From positions 1 to 64,000 of the forward strand of contig JAFYNQ010000004.1 in NCBI GenBank assembly GCA_017548065.1: a stretch of 64,000 bases of DNA, read 5' to 3'. The DNA is from Oscillospiraceae bacterium. GTDB lineage: Bacteria; Bacillota; Clostridia; Oscillospirales; Oscillospiraceae. The number at the start of each line of letters is the position of its first letter. The stretch's first letter is position 1. The notes beneath the pieces are model-generated. The model had not been told where the DNA came from. It did not search any database and saw only the letters and a program-made list of their open reading frames with translations. Positions 8,655 through 18,700 of this stretch are shown here, piece by piece. Both the position numbers and the translations under genes were made by a program.

Positions 8655-11600
8655 TTATTCGGTTCGGAGGGCAACCACGGGGTCTTTCTTTGCAGCGCTG
8701 CGGGAAGGAATAAAGCCTGCAAACACAGAAAGGAAGATACTGATGCCCACAAGGATCAGCGCTGTCTGCCAGGGCAGGTAGGCATCCAGGTTGGGGATGC
8801 CCGTAAGAGCATGGATCACAGCGTTGATGGGGAAGCACAGAAGATATGTCACCACCACACCGATGACGCCGGAGGCTGCGCCAATAAGCACCGTTTCTGC
8901 ATTGAACATGCTGGAAACATTGGCCTTGGAGGCGCCGATGGCACGCAGAATGCCGATCTCCTTGGTGCGCTCCTGCACGGAGATCAGCGTGATCACACCG
9001 ATCATAATGGAGGATACCACCAAAGAAATTGCCACGAAGGAGATCAGCACATAGGTAATGGCATTGATAATGGAGGTAATGGAGGACATCATAATGCCCA
9101 CATAGTCGGTATAGGCGATCTTTTTTGTCTCTTCCACACCTTCGTTATATTCACTGATGGCTTCCTCAATCACATCCTTGTCCTCAAAGGACACGGCATA
9201 GATGTTCATAGAAGCAGGATCTGCCAGGTCTACGCAACCCAGGGTAATGAGATTTTCCTCATAGGTGCTTTCGGAGAACTCCAGCACCACATCGTAATAC
9301 TCTGCGCATGCCTCTGCGGTGTAGCTGTCCAGCGCCATGGTCAGGGCATAGGCAAGCTGCTCGTCGCTCATGGCTGCCATGTTTGCCTCAACCTGCGCCG
9401 CATACTGGCGCTTGATGCCCTCTGTTACCATGTCGGTATACAGCTCGGTGACCTCTTCGTCGGTCATGTTTTCCACGTACTGGGCAATACTCTCCTCCTC
9501 CATACCCATCTGCTGGGTCAGGGAGGTCACCATAGCCTGACGCATCTCCTCTACGGTCTTACCAGCCAGTGCCTGGGCCTGCATGCCTTCCAGGGTGGCA
9601 GCATCGGGAATGGACATGATCTTGGTATAGGCAGCAGCCAGTCCCTTGGTGTCCAGGGTGGCAATATGGTCACGGAAAGCCTTTTCCTTTTCTGCGGTGT
9701 CCATAGAGCCGGTGTTTTCCTTAAAGGGCAGGCCGGTGATCACATCAATCTTGCTATTTTCCAGCTGTGCTTTTACCGCATCGGTGTTCTTTGCGCTTTC
9801 AATAATGCGACGGGTCAGCTCCGAGGTGTAGCCAATAGAGCCCTGGAGCATAGCAGAAACTGCGTCCTCACTGGGACGGACAATGCCGGAGATCTTCAGT
9901 GCCGTGCCGTTATCGTAAAGATAGCGCATGCCGGCTTCTGTTTCCCGCATGTCGGTGTAGTTGCCGGTGGCAGTGTCCCTGGTGAAGCAGTCACCGGGAA
10001 GCACCACACGGAACTCCATGCTGCACAGTTCCTCATAGCTCCAGCTTTCGTTGGAGGCCTCAATGTGGGTGCCGCCCACAGCAGACTCTGTCAGGCGATC
10101 CATTTCCTCGCCGGACTTCAGTCCCAGTGCGTACAGCGTCATATCATCCAGCTCGTTATTCTCGTCCACTACCAGCACGATCTCATCATACTGGGTAGGC
10201 CAGGAACCGTAAATCACATCATACTGTTTTTCCAGCAAGGGGTTTACCAGCTTGCCGTCATCGCCGGAGAGCATTTCCTGCCACACACGGAAAGAGGGTG
10301 TTCCCATGCTCATCATGGACATCATGCCGCCACCGGCGCTTTGCGCTTCCATCATAGCGGACACATCCATGCCCATATGCTTGCTCATCAGTTCCTTCAA
10401 AAGGGACTCTGCATCGGACAGCACCACATCGCCATCCACATTTTTGGTGAACACCTGCAGGTTCAGGTCATAGGTATATTGTATGCCGTTAATGGCCGTT
10501 GACAGCGGATGCTCCGGGTCTTTCCATTTCTCCTCTATGTAGACCTTGAAGGCCTGCAGGTCATTTTCCGTTGTCTCCATTTCGTTGAGGGCATTGACCA
10601 GGTCATAGACCATGGATTTGCTGTACACAGCATCCATATCATGGGGTTCTGCCGCCTCCGCTGTTTCCAGGAAAATAGACATCAGGCTGCCAAGATCCAC
10701 GGTGCTGGCTTCAATGGTCAAAGGATAGGAGGAAAGTGTGTCCTCCTGCACGGTGTTAATGTAGGTTGTCATACCCTGGGACACCGCATAGATCAAGGCA
10801 ATGCCGATAATGCCGATAGAACCGGCAAAGCTGGTGAGGGTGGTTCTGCCACGCTTGGCAATGAGGTTTTTCAGGCTCAAGCCAAAAGCTGTCCACCAGC
10901 TCATGGAAGGCTTCTTTTCCTTCTTTCGGGTGGCATTCTTTTCCTTATCCTGCTGCCGCAGCTGCTGCAGCTCCTCCGAGGCAATGGGTGCGCTGTCGCT
11001 GCAAAGCTTGCCGTCCAGCATGCGGATAATACGGGTGGCATAGGTATCTGCCAGCTCCGGGTTATGGGTGACCATGACCACCAGGCGCTTGCTTGCCACT
11101 TCCTTCAAAATATTCATGATCTGCACGCTGGTCTCAGAGTCCAGTGCGCCGGTGGGTTCGTCTGCCAGGATAATATCCGGGTCATTTACCAGCGCTCTTG
11201 CAATGGCCACACGCTGCATCTGTCCACCGGACATCTGGGCAGGACGCTTTTTCAGCTGATCTCCCAGGCCCACATCCTCCAGCGCCTTGATGGCACGCTT
11301 TCTCCGCTCCTGGCGGCTGACACCGGAGAGGGTCAGCGCCAGCTCCACGTTCTGCAAAACCGTTTGATGGGGAATCAGGTTATAGCTTTGGAAAACGAAG
11401 CCGACGGAATGGTTGCGGTAGCTATCCCAATCACGATCTTTAAAGTCCTTGGTGGAACGTCCGTTGATCACCAAGTCGCCCGTGGTGTAGCGATCCAGGC
11501 CGCCGATGATATTCAGCAGCGTTGTCTTGCCACAGCCGGAGGGGCCGAGAATCGCAACAAATTCGCTTTCCCGGAACTGCAGATCCACACCGCGCAGCGC

Positions 11601-11657
11601 ATGAACAATGCCGCTGCCGGCTGGATAATCCTTATAAATATTTTTTAATTCCAGCAT
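8655..11657 (-). CDS. MacB-type ABC exporter, ATPase fused to FtsX-like permease
   Basis: 1,000 residues; ATG at 11657 with GGAG about 8 nt upstream. Residues 1-225 are the nucleotide-binding domain: Walker A GPSGCGKT (38-45), signature MSGGQMQR, Walker B IILADEP and the switch His in MVTHNPE. After a short charged linker comes a first TM segment (about 270-290), a large extracytoplasmic domain of roughly 570 residues with several Met/Glu-rich helices, and three C-terminal TM segments with the FtsX-type [11 protein letters not shown] motif. The protein ends DPVVALRTE, typical of the family. Such mechanotransmission exporters move peptides, lipoproteins or antibiotics, or drive envelope processes, rather than ordinary uptake. 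No MacA adaptor or two-component system is adjacent, so the substrate is unknown. Confidence 0.93.
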   Translation of the reverse strand: MLELKNIYKDYPAGSGIVHALRGVDLQFRESEFVAILGPSGCGKTTLLNIIGGLDRYTTGDLVINGRSTKDFKDRDWDSYRNHSVGFVFQSYNLIPHQTVLQNVELALTLSGVSRQERRKRAIKALEDVGLGDQLKKRPAQMSGGQMQRVAIARALVNDPDIILADEPTGALDSETSVQIMNILKEVASKRLVVMVTHNPELADTYATRIIRMLDGKLCSDSAPIASEELQQLRQQDKEKNATRKKEKKPSMSWWTAFGLSLKNLIAKRGRTTLTSFAGSIGIIGIALIYAVSQGMTTYINTVQEDTLSSYPLTIEASTVDLGSLMSIFLETAEAAEPHDMDAVYSKSMVYDLVNALNEMETTENDLQAFKVYIEEKWKDPEHPLSTAINGIQYTYDLNLQVFTKNVDGDVVLSDAESLLKELMSKHMGMDVSAMMEAQSAGGGMMSMMSMGTPSFRVWQEMLSGDDGKLVNPLLEKQYDVIYGSWPTQYDEIVLVVDENNELDDMTLYALGLKSGEEMDRLTESAVGGTHIEASNESWSYEELCSMEFRVVLPGDCFTRDTATGNYTDMRETEAGMRYLYDNGTALKISGIVRPSEDAVSAMLQGSIGYTSELTRRIIESAKNTDAVKAQLENSKIDVITGLPFKENTGSMDTAEKEKAFRDHIATLDTKGLAAAYTKIMSIPDAATLEGMQAQALAGKTVEEMRQAMVTSLTQQMGMEEESIAQYVENMTDEEVTELYTDMVTEGIKRQYAAQVEANMAAMSDEQLAYALTMALDSYTAEACAEYYDVVLEFSESTYEENLITLGCVDLADPASMNIYAVSFEDKDVIEEAISEYNEGVEETKKIAYTDYVGIMMSSITSIINAITYVLISFVAISLVVSSIMIGVITLISVQERTKEIGILRAIGASKANVSSMFNAETVLIGAASGVIGVVVTYLLCFPINAVIHALTGIPNLDAYLPWQTALILVGISIFLSVFAGFIPSRSAAKKDPVVALRTE

Positions 11658-11670
11658 ATATGTTCACTCC

Positions 11671-11710
11671 AAATCAGGATAATATCTTATTATATTGCCT
11701 TAACACCTCG
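11671..11710 (-). promoter_or_regulatory. Probable promoter of the ABC exporter
   Basis: A TATAAT-like box in the AT-rich segment just upstream of the start codon, with a weak TTGTTT -35 box 17 nt further upstream on the minus strand. Confidence 0.45.
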
Positions 11711-11748
11711 TAAACAAGGCATTTTTGTAAACTTTTTTTAAATAACTG

Positions 11749-11792
11749 CAGGAGGTTGCCACACCTTGTGTTGCAAGGCACGCAATGACACT
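11749..11792. repeat. Remnant of an interspersed GTTGCCAC...GCAATGACA repeat
   Basis: The segment GGAGGTTGCCAC ... GCACGCAATGACAC resembles the short palindromic intergenic repeats common in clostridial genomes. It abuts the stop codon of the AraC-family gene. The rest of the 11658-11790 gap is AT-rich promoter DNA. Confidence 0.4.
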
Positions 11793-12627
11793 AGACGATT
11801 TCTGTGCGGTCGCCCTGGGGTTCGTTGAGTCGGTGCAGTTCCTTGGGGCTGTAACCGAAGAACTGCAGGTAGGCGCGGTAGAAAGTGGAATAGTCCTGGT
11901 AACCGCAGGCAGCAAACACCTCTGTGGGCTTTTTGCCCTGGCGCAGCATATTTTGTGCCGCCAAAAGCCGCTTTGCGCCGATGTACTTACCTACAGATGT
12001 GCCGGTGATCTTTTTGAACCGACGGCACAGCTGGGCACGGCTGACAAAAAAATGCTCGCACAGCTTTTCAATGGACAGCTCCTGCTCCAGGTTGCGGTTG
12101 ATGTAACGAATGATCCGATACTCCAGGGTATCCGGCTGGGAGCCGGTGGAATTATCCCGATCAAAGATGGCGCACAGCTGTTGCAGCAGAAGGATCATAT
12201 TGGCAAGACCGGTCAGTCTGTCCTTGGCCTTCAGAATATTATCAAGATAGCCACGGCAAACCGAGTCGCCGGTGCGGTAAAGATTCCGCTTACCTGCCTC
12301 CCGGTCATAGTAGGGACGGATCAAGGTATTATCAGGATCCAGGGCGCTGAATACGGAAGTCTCAAAATTCAGGCAAATACGCTCATAGGGCACATTGGAA
12401 TCCTGCTCAATATAATGTGCCTCCGAGGGGCGCATGAGAAGAATGTCTCCCGGCTGCAGTTCATAGGTGCTGCCTTCAATGTGAAAAACAGCACGGCCAG
12501 CCACAAAATAATACAGCTCTGCGGTGGCGTGGGTATGCATTTTAAATACGATTTGCTCCCCTGCTTCCTGACGGGAATGGTTCACAGCGAAGTCAACAAA
12601 ACGGTTTCTGTTGTAAAACATTTTCAT
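11791..12627 (-). CDS. AraC-family transcriptional regulator with cupin sensor domain
   Basis: 278 residues if started at the ATG at 12627; ATGs at 12633 and 12621 are also possible. No clear ribosome site is visible, and the predicted transcription start near 12631 leaves almost no leader, so the mRNA may be near-leaderless. The N-terminal half is a cupin-like ligand domain (HTHATAELYYFVAG, then a Gly-Asp-containing GDILLMRPSEAHYI strand). The last 100 residues are two helix-turn-helix motifs (LSIEKLCEHFFVSRAQLCRRFK, then the family's CGYQDYSTFYRAYLQFFGYSPKE signature). It is divergent from the sugar-catabolism operon and is the likely sugar-responsive activator of that operon. Its own -35 box coincides with one of the putative operator repeats, which suggests autoregulation. 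Confidence 0.9.
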   Translation of the reverse strand: MKMFYNRNRFVDFAVNHSRQEAGEQIVFKMHTHATAELYYFVAGRAVFHIEGSTYELQPGDILLMRPSEAHYIEQDSNVPYERICLNFETSVFSALDPDNTLIRPYYDREAGKRNLYRTGDSVCRGYLDNILKAKDRLTGLANMILLLQQLCAIFDRDNSTGSQPDTLEYRIIRYINRNLEQELSIEKLCEHFFVSRAQLCRRFKKITGTSVGKYIGAKRLLAAQNMLRQGKKPTEVFAACGYQDYSTFYRAYLQFFGYSPKELHRLNEPQGDRTEIV

Positions 12628-12633
12628 CACCAT

Positions 12634-12710
12634 TGCAAATATACCACACCATGATACGAATTGCAATGTATTTTTACACTATCTGCAATATTTTATCATA
12701 CATTTTGCAA
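12634..12710. promoter_or_regulatory. Array of TTGCAA-like repeats, putative AraC operators
   Basis: The core TGCAA occurs at 12634, 12662, 12684 and 12706. The last three are exactly 22 bp apart, about two helical turns, as expected for AraC-family half-sites. The 12706 copy abuts or overlaps a poor -35 of the sugar operon; the 12662 copy overlaps the regulator's own -35. Confidence 0.55.
12638..12666 (-). promoter_or_regulatory. Promoter of the AraC-family gene
   Basis: TTGCAA (12661-12666), a 17-nt spacer and TATATT (12638-12643) on the minus strand. Confidence 0.55.
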
Positions 12711-12738
12711 TTCCATTACAATTAGAATCATGTATAAT
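12710..12738 (+). promoter_or_regulatory. Activator-dependent promoter of the sugar operon
   Basis: A perfect TATAAT (12733-12738), but the -35 position (12710-12715) reads ATTCCA, far from consensus. This pattern fits a promoter that needs the adjacent AraC-family activator. Confidence 0.55.
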
Positions 12739-12768
12739 GAGAGCATAACAAAAGAAAGGATGATTACC

Positions 12769-13614
12769 ATGCAAAACGTAAAGCTTTACGCATTTGCTGA
12801 CGAAGCAAGCAAGGAAGTGGACGGTCAGATCCGTGCCATGCTGCGCAACGGACTGAACGGTCTGGAGATTCGTGGCGTTGATGGTGAGAACGTCTCCAAG
12901 ATCTCTCTGGAGAAAGCAAAAGAGGTTCGCAAGAAGCTGGATGACAACGGCCTGATCACCTGGTCTGTGGGCTCCCCCATCGGCAAGATCAAGCTGGAGG
13001 ATGACATTGCAGCCCATCTTGATACCTTCCGCCATACTTTGGAGATCGCCAACATCCTGGGCGCAGAGAACCTGCGTATGTTCTCCTTCTATATGCCCAA
13101 GGGCGAAGATCCCACTCCCTACAAGGGCCAGGTCATGGACTGGATGGGTCAGCTGGTGGAGACTGCGGAAGGCAGCGGTATTATTCTCTGCCACGAAAAC
13201 GAAAAGGGCATCTACGGCGATGTGCCGGAGCGTTGCCTGGAGATCCACAAGGCTTTCCCCTCCCTGAAGGGCATTTTTGATCCTGCCAACTACGTACAGT
13301 GCGGTGTGGATACCATCAAGGGCTGGGAGCTGCTGAAGGACTACATTTACTACCTGCATATTAAGGATGCCATTGAGACCAAGGTCGTTCCTGCCGGTAT
13401 GGGTCAGGGCAATGTGGCTTACGTTGTGAAGGAATTTTTGACAAAGGGCGGAAGCGCCATGACCATTGAGCCTCACCTGAAGGTATTTGACGGCTTGAAG
13501 GAGCTGGAAGCACCCGGTGAAGAGAGCGTTGTGGGTAAGTTCACCTACCCCTCCTCCGATGCTGCTTTTGATGCTGCCTGCGGTGCCATTAAGAAGATTT
13601 TGGAGGAAGTGTAA
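12769..13614 (+). CDS. Sugar phosphate isomerase/epimerase (TIM barrel)
   Basis: 281 residues from the ATG at 12769, which follows GAAAGGA by 8 nt; earlier in-frame ATGs lie within the promoter. It is a xylose-isomerase-like TIM barrel. Likely metal ligands sit at strand ends in CHENEKG, FDPANYV, LHIKDA and TIEPHL. The family isomerises or epimerises sugars or inositol-type substrates. It is the first gene of a tight three-gene operon (2-nt gap to the next gene) with a second isomerase and a Gfo/Idh oxidoreductase, a set typical for oxidation/isomerisation of an unusual sugar, inositol or glycoside. The exact substrate cannot be told. Strong codon bias suggests high expression. Confidence 0.85.
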   Translation: MQNVKLYAFADEASKEVDGQIRAMLRNGLNGLEIRGVDGENVSKISLEKAKEVRKKLDDNGLITWSVGSPIGKIKLEDDIAAHLDTFRHTLEIANILGAENLRMFSFYMPKGEDPTPYKGQVMDWMGQLVETAEGSGIILCHENEKGIYGDVPERCLEIHKAFPSLKGIFDPANYVQCGVDTIKGWELLKDYIYYLHIKDAIETKVVPAGMGQGNVAYVVKEFLTKGGSAMTIEPHLKVFDGLKELEAPGEESVVGKFTYPSSDAAFDAACGAIKKILEEV

Positions 13615-13616
13615 TT

Positions 13617-14366
13617 ATGCAAATCGGCGCACAGTTTTTCACCGTCCGAGCCTTCACCAAAACGCTGGATGATTTGGCTCTGTCCCTGCGTAAGGTAGCT
13701 GATATTGGCTACAAGACTGTACAGATCTCTGCCACCTGCCCCTTTGAGCCGGAGTGGATGGATGAGCAGCTGAAGGCAAACGGTCTGAAGTGCGTGCTGA
13801 CCCACGTTCGGGATTCCCGTCTTGTGGAAGACACCGCAGCTGTTGCCGCAGAGCACGATGTGTTCGGCTGTCACTATGTGGGTCTGGGTCAGTACAAGTT
13901 CCGTCCCGAAGAGGGTGAGAGCGTTGACAAGTTCGTGGAGATCTACGGACCTGTTGCCAAAACCCTGAAGGAGTGCGGCAAGTACTTTATGTACCACAAT
14001 CACGCTCACGAGTTCCGCAAGGAGAACGGCAGACTGGTGTTTGACCAGCTGATAGAGCGTTTTTCTCCCGATGAGATGGGCTTCACCCTGGATACATACT
14101 GGGTGCAGCGTGGCGGTGGCGATCCCGCCCAGTGGCTGGAGAAGATGGCAGGTCGTATTCCCTGCATCCACCTGAAGGACTACGGTCACGAGCAAGTCAT
14201 GCTCCCCGTAGGCGAAGGTAACATCAACTTTGACCGTGTCTTTGAGAAGGCAGAAGCCGGCGGTACCAAGTACATGCTGGTGGAACAGGATAACTGCAAC
14301 GGTGAAGATCCCTTTGATTGTCTGCGCCGTAGCTACGAATTTTTGAAAGCGGAGGGTTTTGAATAA
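13617..14366 (+). CDS. Sugar phosphate isomerase/epimerase, second copy
   Basis: 249 residues. The GGAGGAAG ribosome site lies inside the 3' end of the preceding gene. It is another xylose-isomerase-like TIM barrel, only distantly similar to its neighbour. Metal-site candidates are in YHNHAHEF, LDTYWVQ, HLKDYG and VEQDNC. The motif set is close to inosose dehydratase/IolE-type and 3-keto-sugar-processing members. The stop codon overlaps the next ATG by one base (TAATG), indicating translational coupling. It probably catalyses a consecutive step of the same pathway. Confidence 0.85.
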   Translation: MQIGAQFFTVRAFTKTLDDLALSLRKVADIGYKTVQISATCPFEPEWMDEQLKANGLKCVLTHVRDSRLVEDTAAVAAEHDVFGCHYVGLGQYKFRPEEGESVDKFVEIYGPVAKTLKECGKYFMYHNHAHEFRKENGRLVFDQLIERFSPDEMGFTLDTYWVQRGGGDPAQWLEKMAGRIPCIHLKDYGHEQVMLPVGEGNINFDRVFEKAEAGGTKYMLVEQDNCNGEDPFDCLRRSYEFLKAEGFE

Positions 14367-15574
14367 TGGAAAAGGTAAGACTTGGCATTATCGGTATCGG
14401 CAACATGGGTTCTTCCCATGCCAAAAAGGTTGTTGAGGGTAAGTGCCCCGACTTCGTGCTGACTGCCATCGCAGATACCAACACCGAGCGTCACACCTGG
14501 GTCAAGGAGACTCTGGGTGAGAACATCGTTTGCTTTGACAACGCAATCGCTATGCTGGACAGCGGTCTTATTGACGCTTGTATCGTGGCTGTCCCCCACT
14601 ATGACCACTGCACCCTGGCTATGGAGTGTATGCGTCGCAACATCCACGTTCTGGTGGAAAAGCCTGCCGGCGTTTACACCAAGCAGGTTCGTGAGATGAA
14701 CGCAGAGGCTGACAAGCATCCCGACGTTGTGTTCGCTATGATGTTCAATCAGCGTACTAACCATATTTACAGAAAGCTGAAGGAACTGATTGCTTCCGGC
14801 GAGTACGGTCAGATCCGTCGTACCAACTGGATCATCACCAACTGGTACCGTCCCCAGGCTTACTACGATTCCGGCGCATGGCGTGCAACCTGGGCAGGCG
14901 AAGGCGGCGGTGTGCTGCTGAACCAGTGTCCCCATCAGCTTGACCTGTGGCAGTGGCTGTGCGGCATGCCCGTAAAGGTTCACGGTCACCTGCTGTACGG
15001 CAAGTGGCATGACATTGAGGTTGAAGACGATGTGACAGCTTACGTTGAGTATGCCAACGGCGCTACCGGTGTGTTCATCACCACCACCGGCGACGGCTGT
15101 GGCTCCAACCGTCTGGAGATCCAGCTGGACAAGGCAAAGATCATTGCCGAGAAGGATAAGCTGGAGGTTTGGGAGTTTGAGGTCAGCGAGCCTGAATTCA
15201 ACCGCACCAATACCAAGTCCTTTGGTAAGATCGAAGCCCATGAGATTGAAGTGGAGACCGACGGCGAGAATCCCCAGCACGTGGGCGTTATCAACGCTTT
15301 CGGCGGTGCTATTCTCCGTGGCGAGCCTCTGGTTGCCGACGGTCGTGAAGGCATCAACGGCCTGACTCTGTCCAACGCAATGCACTTGTCCTCCTGGACC
15401 GGCAAGACTGTTGAGCTGCCCCTGGATGAGGATCTGTACTACGAAGAGCTGATGAAGCGTGTTGCTACCTCCCGTAGAAAGGAAAACGTCAAGTCCGTTG
15501 TGGCTGACACCGAATCCAGCTACGGCACTGCACCCACCGGTGAAGACAAGAAGAGCTGGAACACCAACTGGTAA
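14366..15574 (+). CDS. Gfo/Idh/MocA-family NAD(P)-dependent oxidoreductase
   Basis: 402 residues. The N-terminal Rossmann fold shows GIIGIGNMGSSHAK, and the conserved EKPAG motif (VLVEKPAGVYTKQ) carries the usual catalytic/binding Lys. The C-terminal half is the alpha/beta substrate domain, with a Cys/His-containing LLNQCPHQLDLWQWLCG segment. It most likely oxidises a sugar or inositol hydroxyl using NAD(P), working with the two upstream isomerases. It is the last gene of the operon and is followed by a strong terminator. Confidence 0.92.
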   Translation: MEKVRLGIIGIGNMGSSHAKKVVEGKCPDFVLTAIADTNTERHTWVKETLGENIVCFDNAIAMLDSGLIDACIVAVPHYDHCTLAMECMRRNIHVLVEKPAGVYTKQVREMNAEADKHPDVVFAMMFNQRTNHIYRKLKELIASGEYGQIRRTNWIITNWYRPQAYYDSGAWRATWAGEGGGVLLNQCPHQLDLWQWLCGMPVKVHGHLLYGKWHDIEVEDDVTAYVEYANGATGVFITTTGDGCGSNRLEIQLDKAKIIAEKDKLEVWEFEVSEPEFNRTNTKSFGKIEAHEIEVETDGENPQHVGVINAFGGAILRGEPLVADGREGINGLTLSNAMHLSSWTGKTVELPLDEDLYYEELMKRVATSRRKENVKSVVADTESSYGTAPTGEDKKSWNTNW

Positions 15575-15595
15575 TAAACGATAATTGATAAAGCA

Positions 15596-15632
15596 AGCCG
15601 ACGCAAAGCAATTTGCGTCGGCTTATTTTTTA
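15596..15632 (+). terminator. Terminator of the sugar operon
   Basis: A 12-bp stem AGCCGACGCAAA / TTTGCGTCGGCT with a GCAA loop, followed by TATTTTTTATT. Confidence 0.92.
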
Positions 15633-15641
15633 TTAAATACC

Positions 15642-15726
15642 GTAGGGAATGCATTTATGCATTCCGCTTTTGTGTCCTTGGTTGTTTTCATAGGTGCAAT
15701 ACGGAACGGATAAATCCGTTCCCTAC
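15642..15726. repeat. Palindromic MITE-like element with GTAGGGAA ends
   Basis: 85 bp bounded by the inverted ends GTAGGGAA and TTCCCTAC. Each end is itself a hairpin: GGAATGCA-TTTA-TGCATTCC (15646-15665) and GGAACGGA-TAAA-TCCGTTCC (15703-15722). There is no ORF. It resembles non-autonomous hairpin elements scattered through clostridial genomes. Confidence 0.6.
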
Positions 15727-15735
15727 AGTGGATGT

Positions 15736-15769
15736 AAAAAGCCCGGGGCAGGAGTAATCCTGCCCCGGG
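15736..15769 (-). terminator. Terminator of giant surface gene 2
   Basis: A 12-bp stem CCCGGGGCAGGA / TCCTGCCCCGGG; on the minus strand it is followed by a U-run. The same stem recurs downstream of the paralogue at 27.2 kb. Confidence 0.92.
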
Positions 15770-15790
15770 TGGGGTTTATGGGATTTGGAA

Positions 15791-18700
15791 TTAACCGTTG
15801 ACCAGCAGGTCGGTAATGTCCAGATCGTCTGCTACATTGGTTGTAGCACCGCTTTCGGTGTAGATCTCACCTGCAAACTCGCCGCCGTAGATGTTCAGGT
15901 TCTTGTTATTGTAAATACAATCGCCCTTACCATCAGCAGCCAGCTCAGCAGCATTGAAATAACCGCCGTAGATATTCAGAGTACCGGCTCTGTTGTAGAC
16001 GACACCACCGGTCTTTCCGCTCTTGCCGGTGTCATCGTGACCGTAGAACGCACCACTGTAGATATTCACAACAGCGCTGTCACCGTAGACACTAATTACA
16101 TTGCCGTTACCGTGTGCATCGGGGCTGCCGATGACGGTGGCATCGTAGAAGTTCAGGACTGCACCGGTGTGAACGTAGATACCGCTGCCGCCCAGAGCTT
16201 CGGTCTTGCTGATGCTGGTGATCTCAGTACCGCCAACGGAGTCAAATACAGTCATTGTATTGTACTTGTTGAGGTAGATGCCACGACCAACGGAAGTGAC
16301 GTTGAAACCACAGGTATCCAGAACAACATCAATACCATTACCCTTTGTAGCCTCGTCAAAGGTGAAGATATTGCTCTTGGTGTTGGTAACATCCTGTGTC
16401 AGCTTGTAGTGACCGGAAGCGGTGAACTTGTTGTTCTCACCGATCTCGCCGATCTCTGTCCACTCAATTTCAGCAAAGGTCTTGCCGCAGTGGGGGCAGA
16501 TGTTAGCGATTGCAACAGCATCGTTCAGGGTGTAGCCAGCCATACGGTTGGTGTTGCCACGGAAATACTTTGCAACGTCGCCGGTAACAGCATTGGTGAA
16601 TACCACGCTCTCCTGCGCTGCAACTACGATGTCAGCGCCATCTTCCAGTTCGCCAACATTAATCAGGTTTGCGCCCTCGGTCTCGATGTAATCAACAACT
16701 GCATCACCGGAAACAGTGACAGCTGCGTTTGCACCAATGGCAATAACACCACCGTTTGCAACAGTACCGCCGTACAGGTTAACCAGAGCCTTGGGGTTGG
16801 TCAGGTCATTACCAACAGCTGCAATGTTGCCGCCCTTGCCCACGGAAGTGCCGTTTTCAACGATACCACCGTACAGATTGAAGGTGCAGGAATATGCATA
16901 GTTCTTATCAGCAACGCTTGCTTTCAGCTGCACGTTACCGCCAACTGTGCCAACACCCAGAGTGGGATGTTCGATTGCAGTACCGCCGCTGATGATACCG
17001 CCGTACATATTGACAGTTGCACCATCGGAAATGTACACATTTAAACCGGCAACATCTTCAGCAGTTCTGATGATTTCAGTACCACCGTAAATGCTCACGA
17101 TGCTATGTGCGCCACTGCCACGGTTTGCAATGATGGGATACTGGCTGCCGGAGCGCCATGTACCGCCGTACAGGTTGACAGTAGTACAAGCGTCCAGAAC
17201 GCCGATATAGTTGGTATTGGCAGAATTGGGCCACTTTGCCAGGCCGGTCAGAACGCCGTCACCCATGATATTCAAGGTATTGCTCTTGTTTTCAGCATAG
17301 AACAGACGGTCGGTAGCGCTGGTGATATTCTTGCCGTTGAGGTTGATACAAACCTTACCGGCAGTCTTGTCAGCGATGTACCAGAACTTGGTGACTTCCA
17401 AATCCTCAGCGACATAGTAGGCGCCGGCTGCCAGCTGGTTCGCGCTGCTGCCGGAAGGAGCAGGCAGTGCTACCCAATCGTGGTCCACGCCACAGGCGGG
17501 GCACTGTGCTGTGACAGTGCCGCCTGCGGTGAAGTCCATAGCCTTTGCAGCCTCGTAAACTGCATCGGGGTCCATAGCTACAGCTGCGGACAGAGTGTTG
17601 TCCACGGCCACCAACTTGTACTCATCATCACCGGATACGAAGTAACCGGCTTCCAGATAAGCCTTTGCATTTGCGAAGTCATTGGTGAAGACAGCATTTG
17701 CCAGCACAGTGATGTTAGCGCCGTTTGTCAGCTCACCGACAGTGATCTTTGCACCGTTAGTCAGATCCAGTGCATTGATAACAGGAGCGCCGGAAACAGT
17801 GATACCGGTGGTGCCGGCATCCACGACCTTACCGTTGATGGTGCCGCCGTAGATTGCCAAAGCGCCCTTGCTCTTCAGGTTCACTGCAATACCGCCTTCA
17901 GCATTGGTGATGGTAGTACCAGCGTAGACGCTGATAGTTGCCTCACCGGAGCTGCTCTTACGGTTCTCAACAGCGGGATGATCAGCAACAGTGCTGATGT
18001 AAGTACCGCCGTAGAGGTTGGTGTTAGAGGTCATATCCAGACCGCCACGAATTGTGGTGCCGGAAACTTCACCGGGGCTGGTGACAGTGCCCTGACCCAT
18101 AATGTTCAGAACAGTATCATTCTTCTCGGTGTAGAAGACTCTCTTGGTGCTGACCATATCCTGACCGTTCAGGTTCAGGCAGATCTGCTTGCTGACGAAG
18201 CTGTACAGACCATTGTTCTGGGTGTAGTCAACATCAGCGCTCAGGTAGTAGTGACCGGACTCAACAGTGGCCATGCTGCTGCCGGAGGTGTTTGCAGGAA
18301 GGACATTCCATTCAACCTCTTCCTCACAGACAGGACACTTTGCAACGACCTTGCCCTCAGCGTCAGCGCCGGAGAAGTCCATTGCAGCAGCCTTCTCTGC
18401 AACCTTGTTGGGATCGAAGGGCTCGGCAGGCTCATTGCCGTCAGTGACGATCAAAGCGCCGTTGCGGTTCTCAACAGTCCAACCGGTGAGAGCGGGCTTC
18501 ACGTAAGCCAGGAAGTCATTTGCGTTATTCAGAGCCCCGGTGATGAATGCGGTCTCGTCAACAGAGACGTAAACCTCAGCACCGGTCTCAAATGCGTCCA
18601 GGCCGATCAGCTTATCCTTTGCGATCCACAGACCGCCGTTGGTGTTGCTGATCTTTGCAGCGCCGGACAGGTTGACGGCCACAGCAGAGGTAGAAACCTC

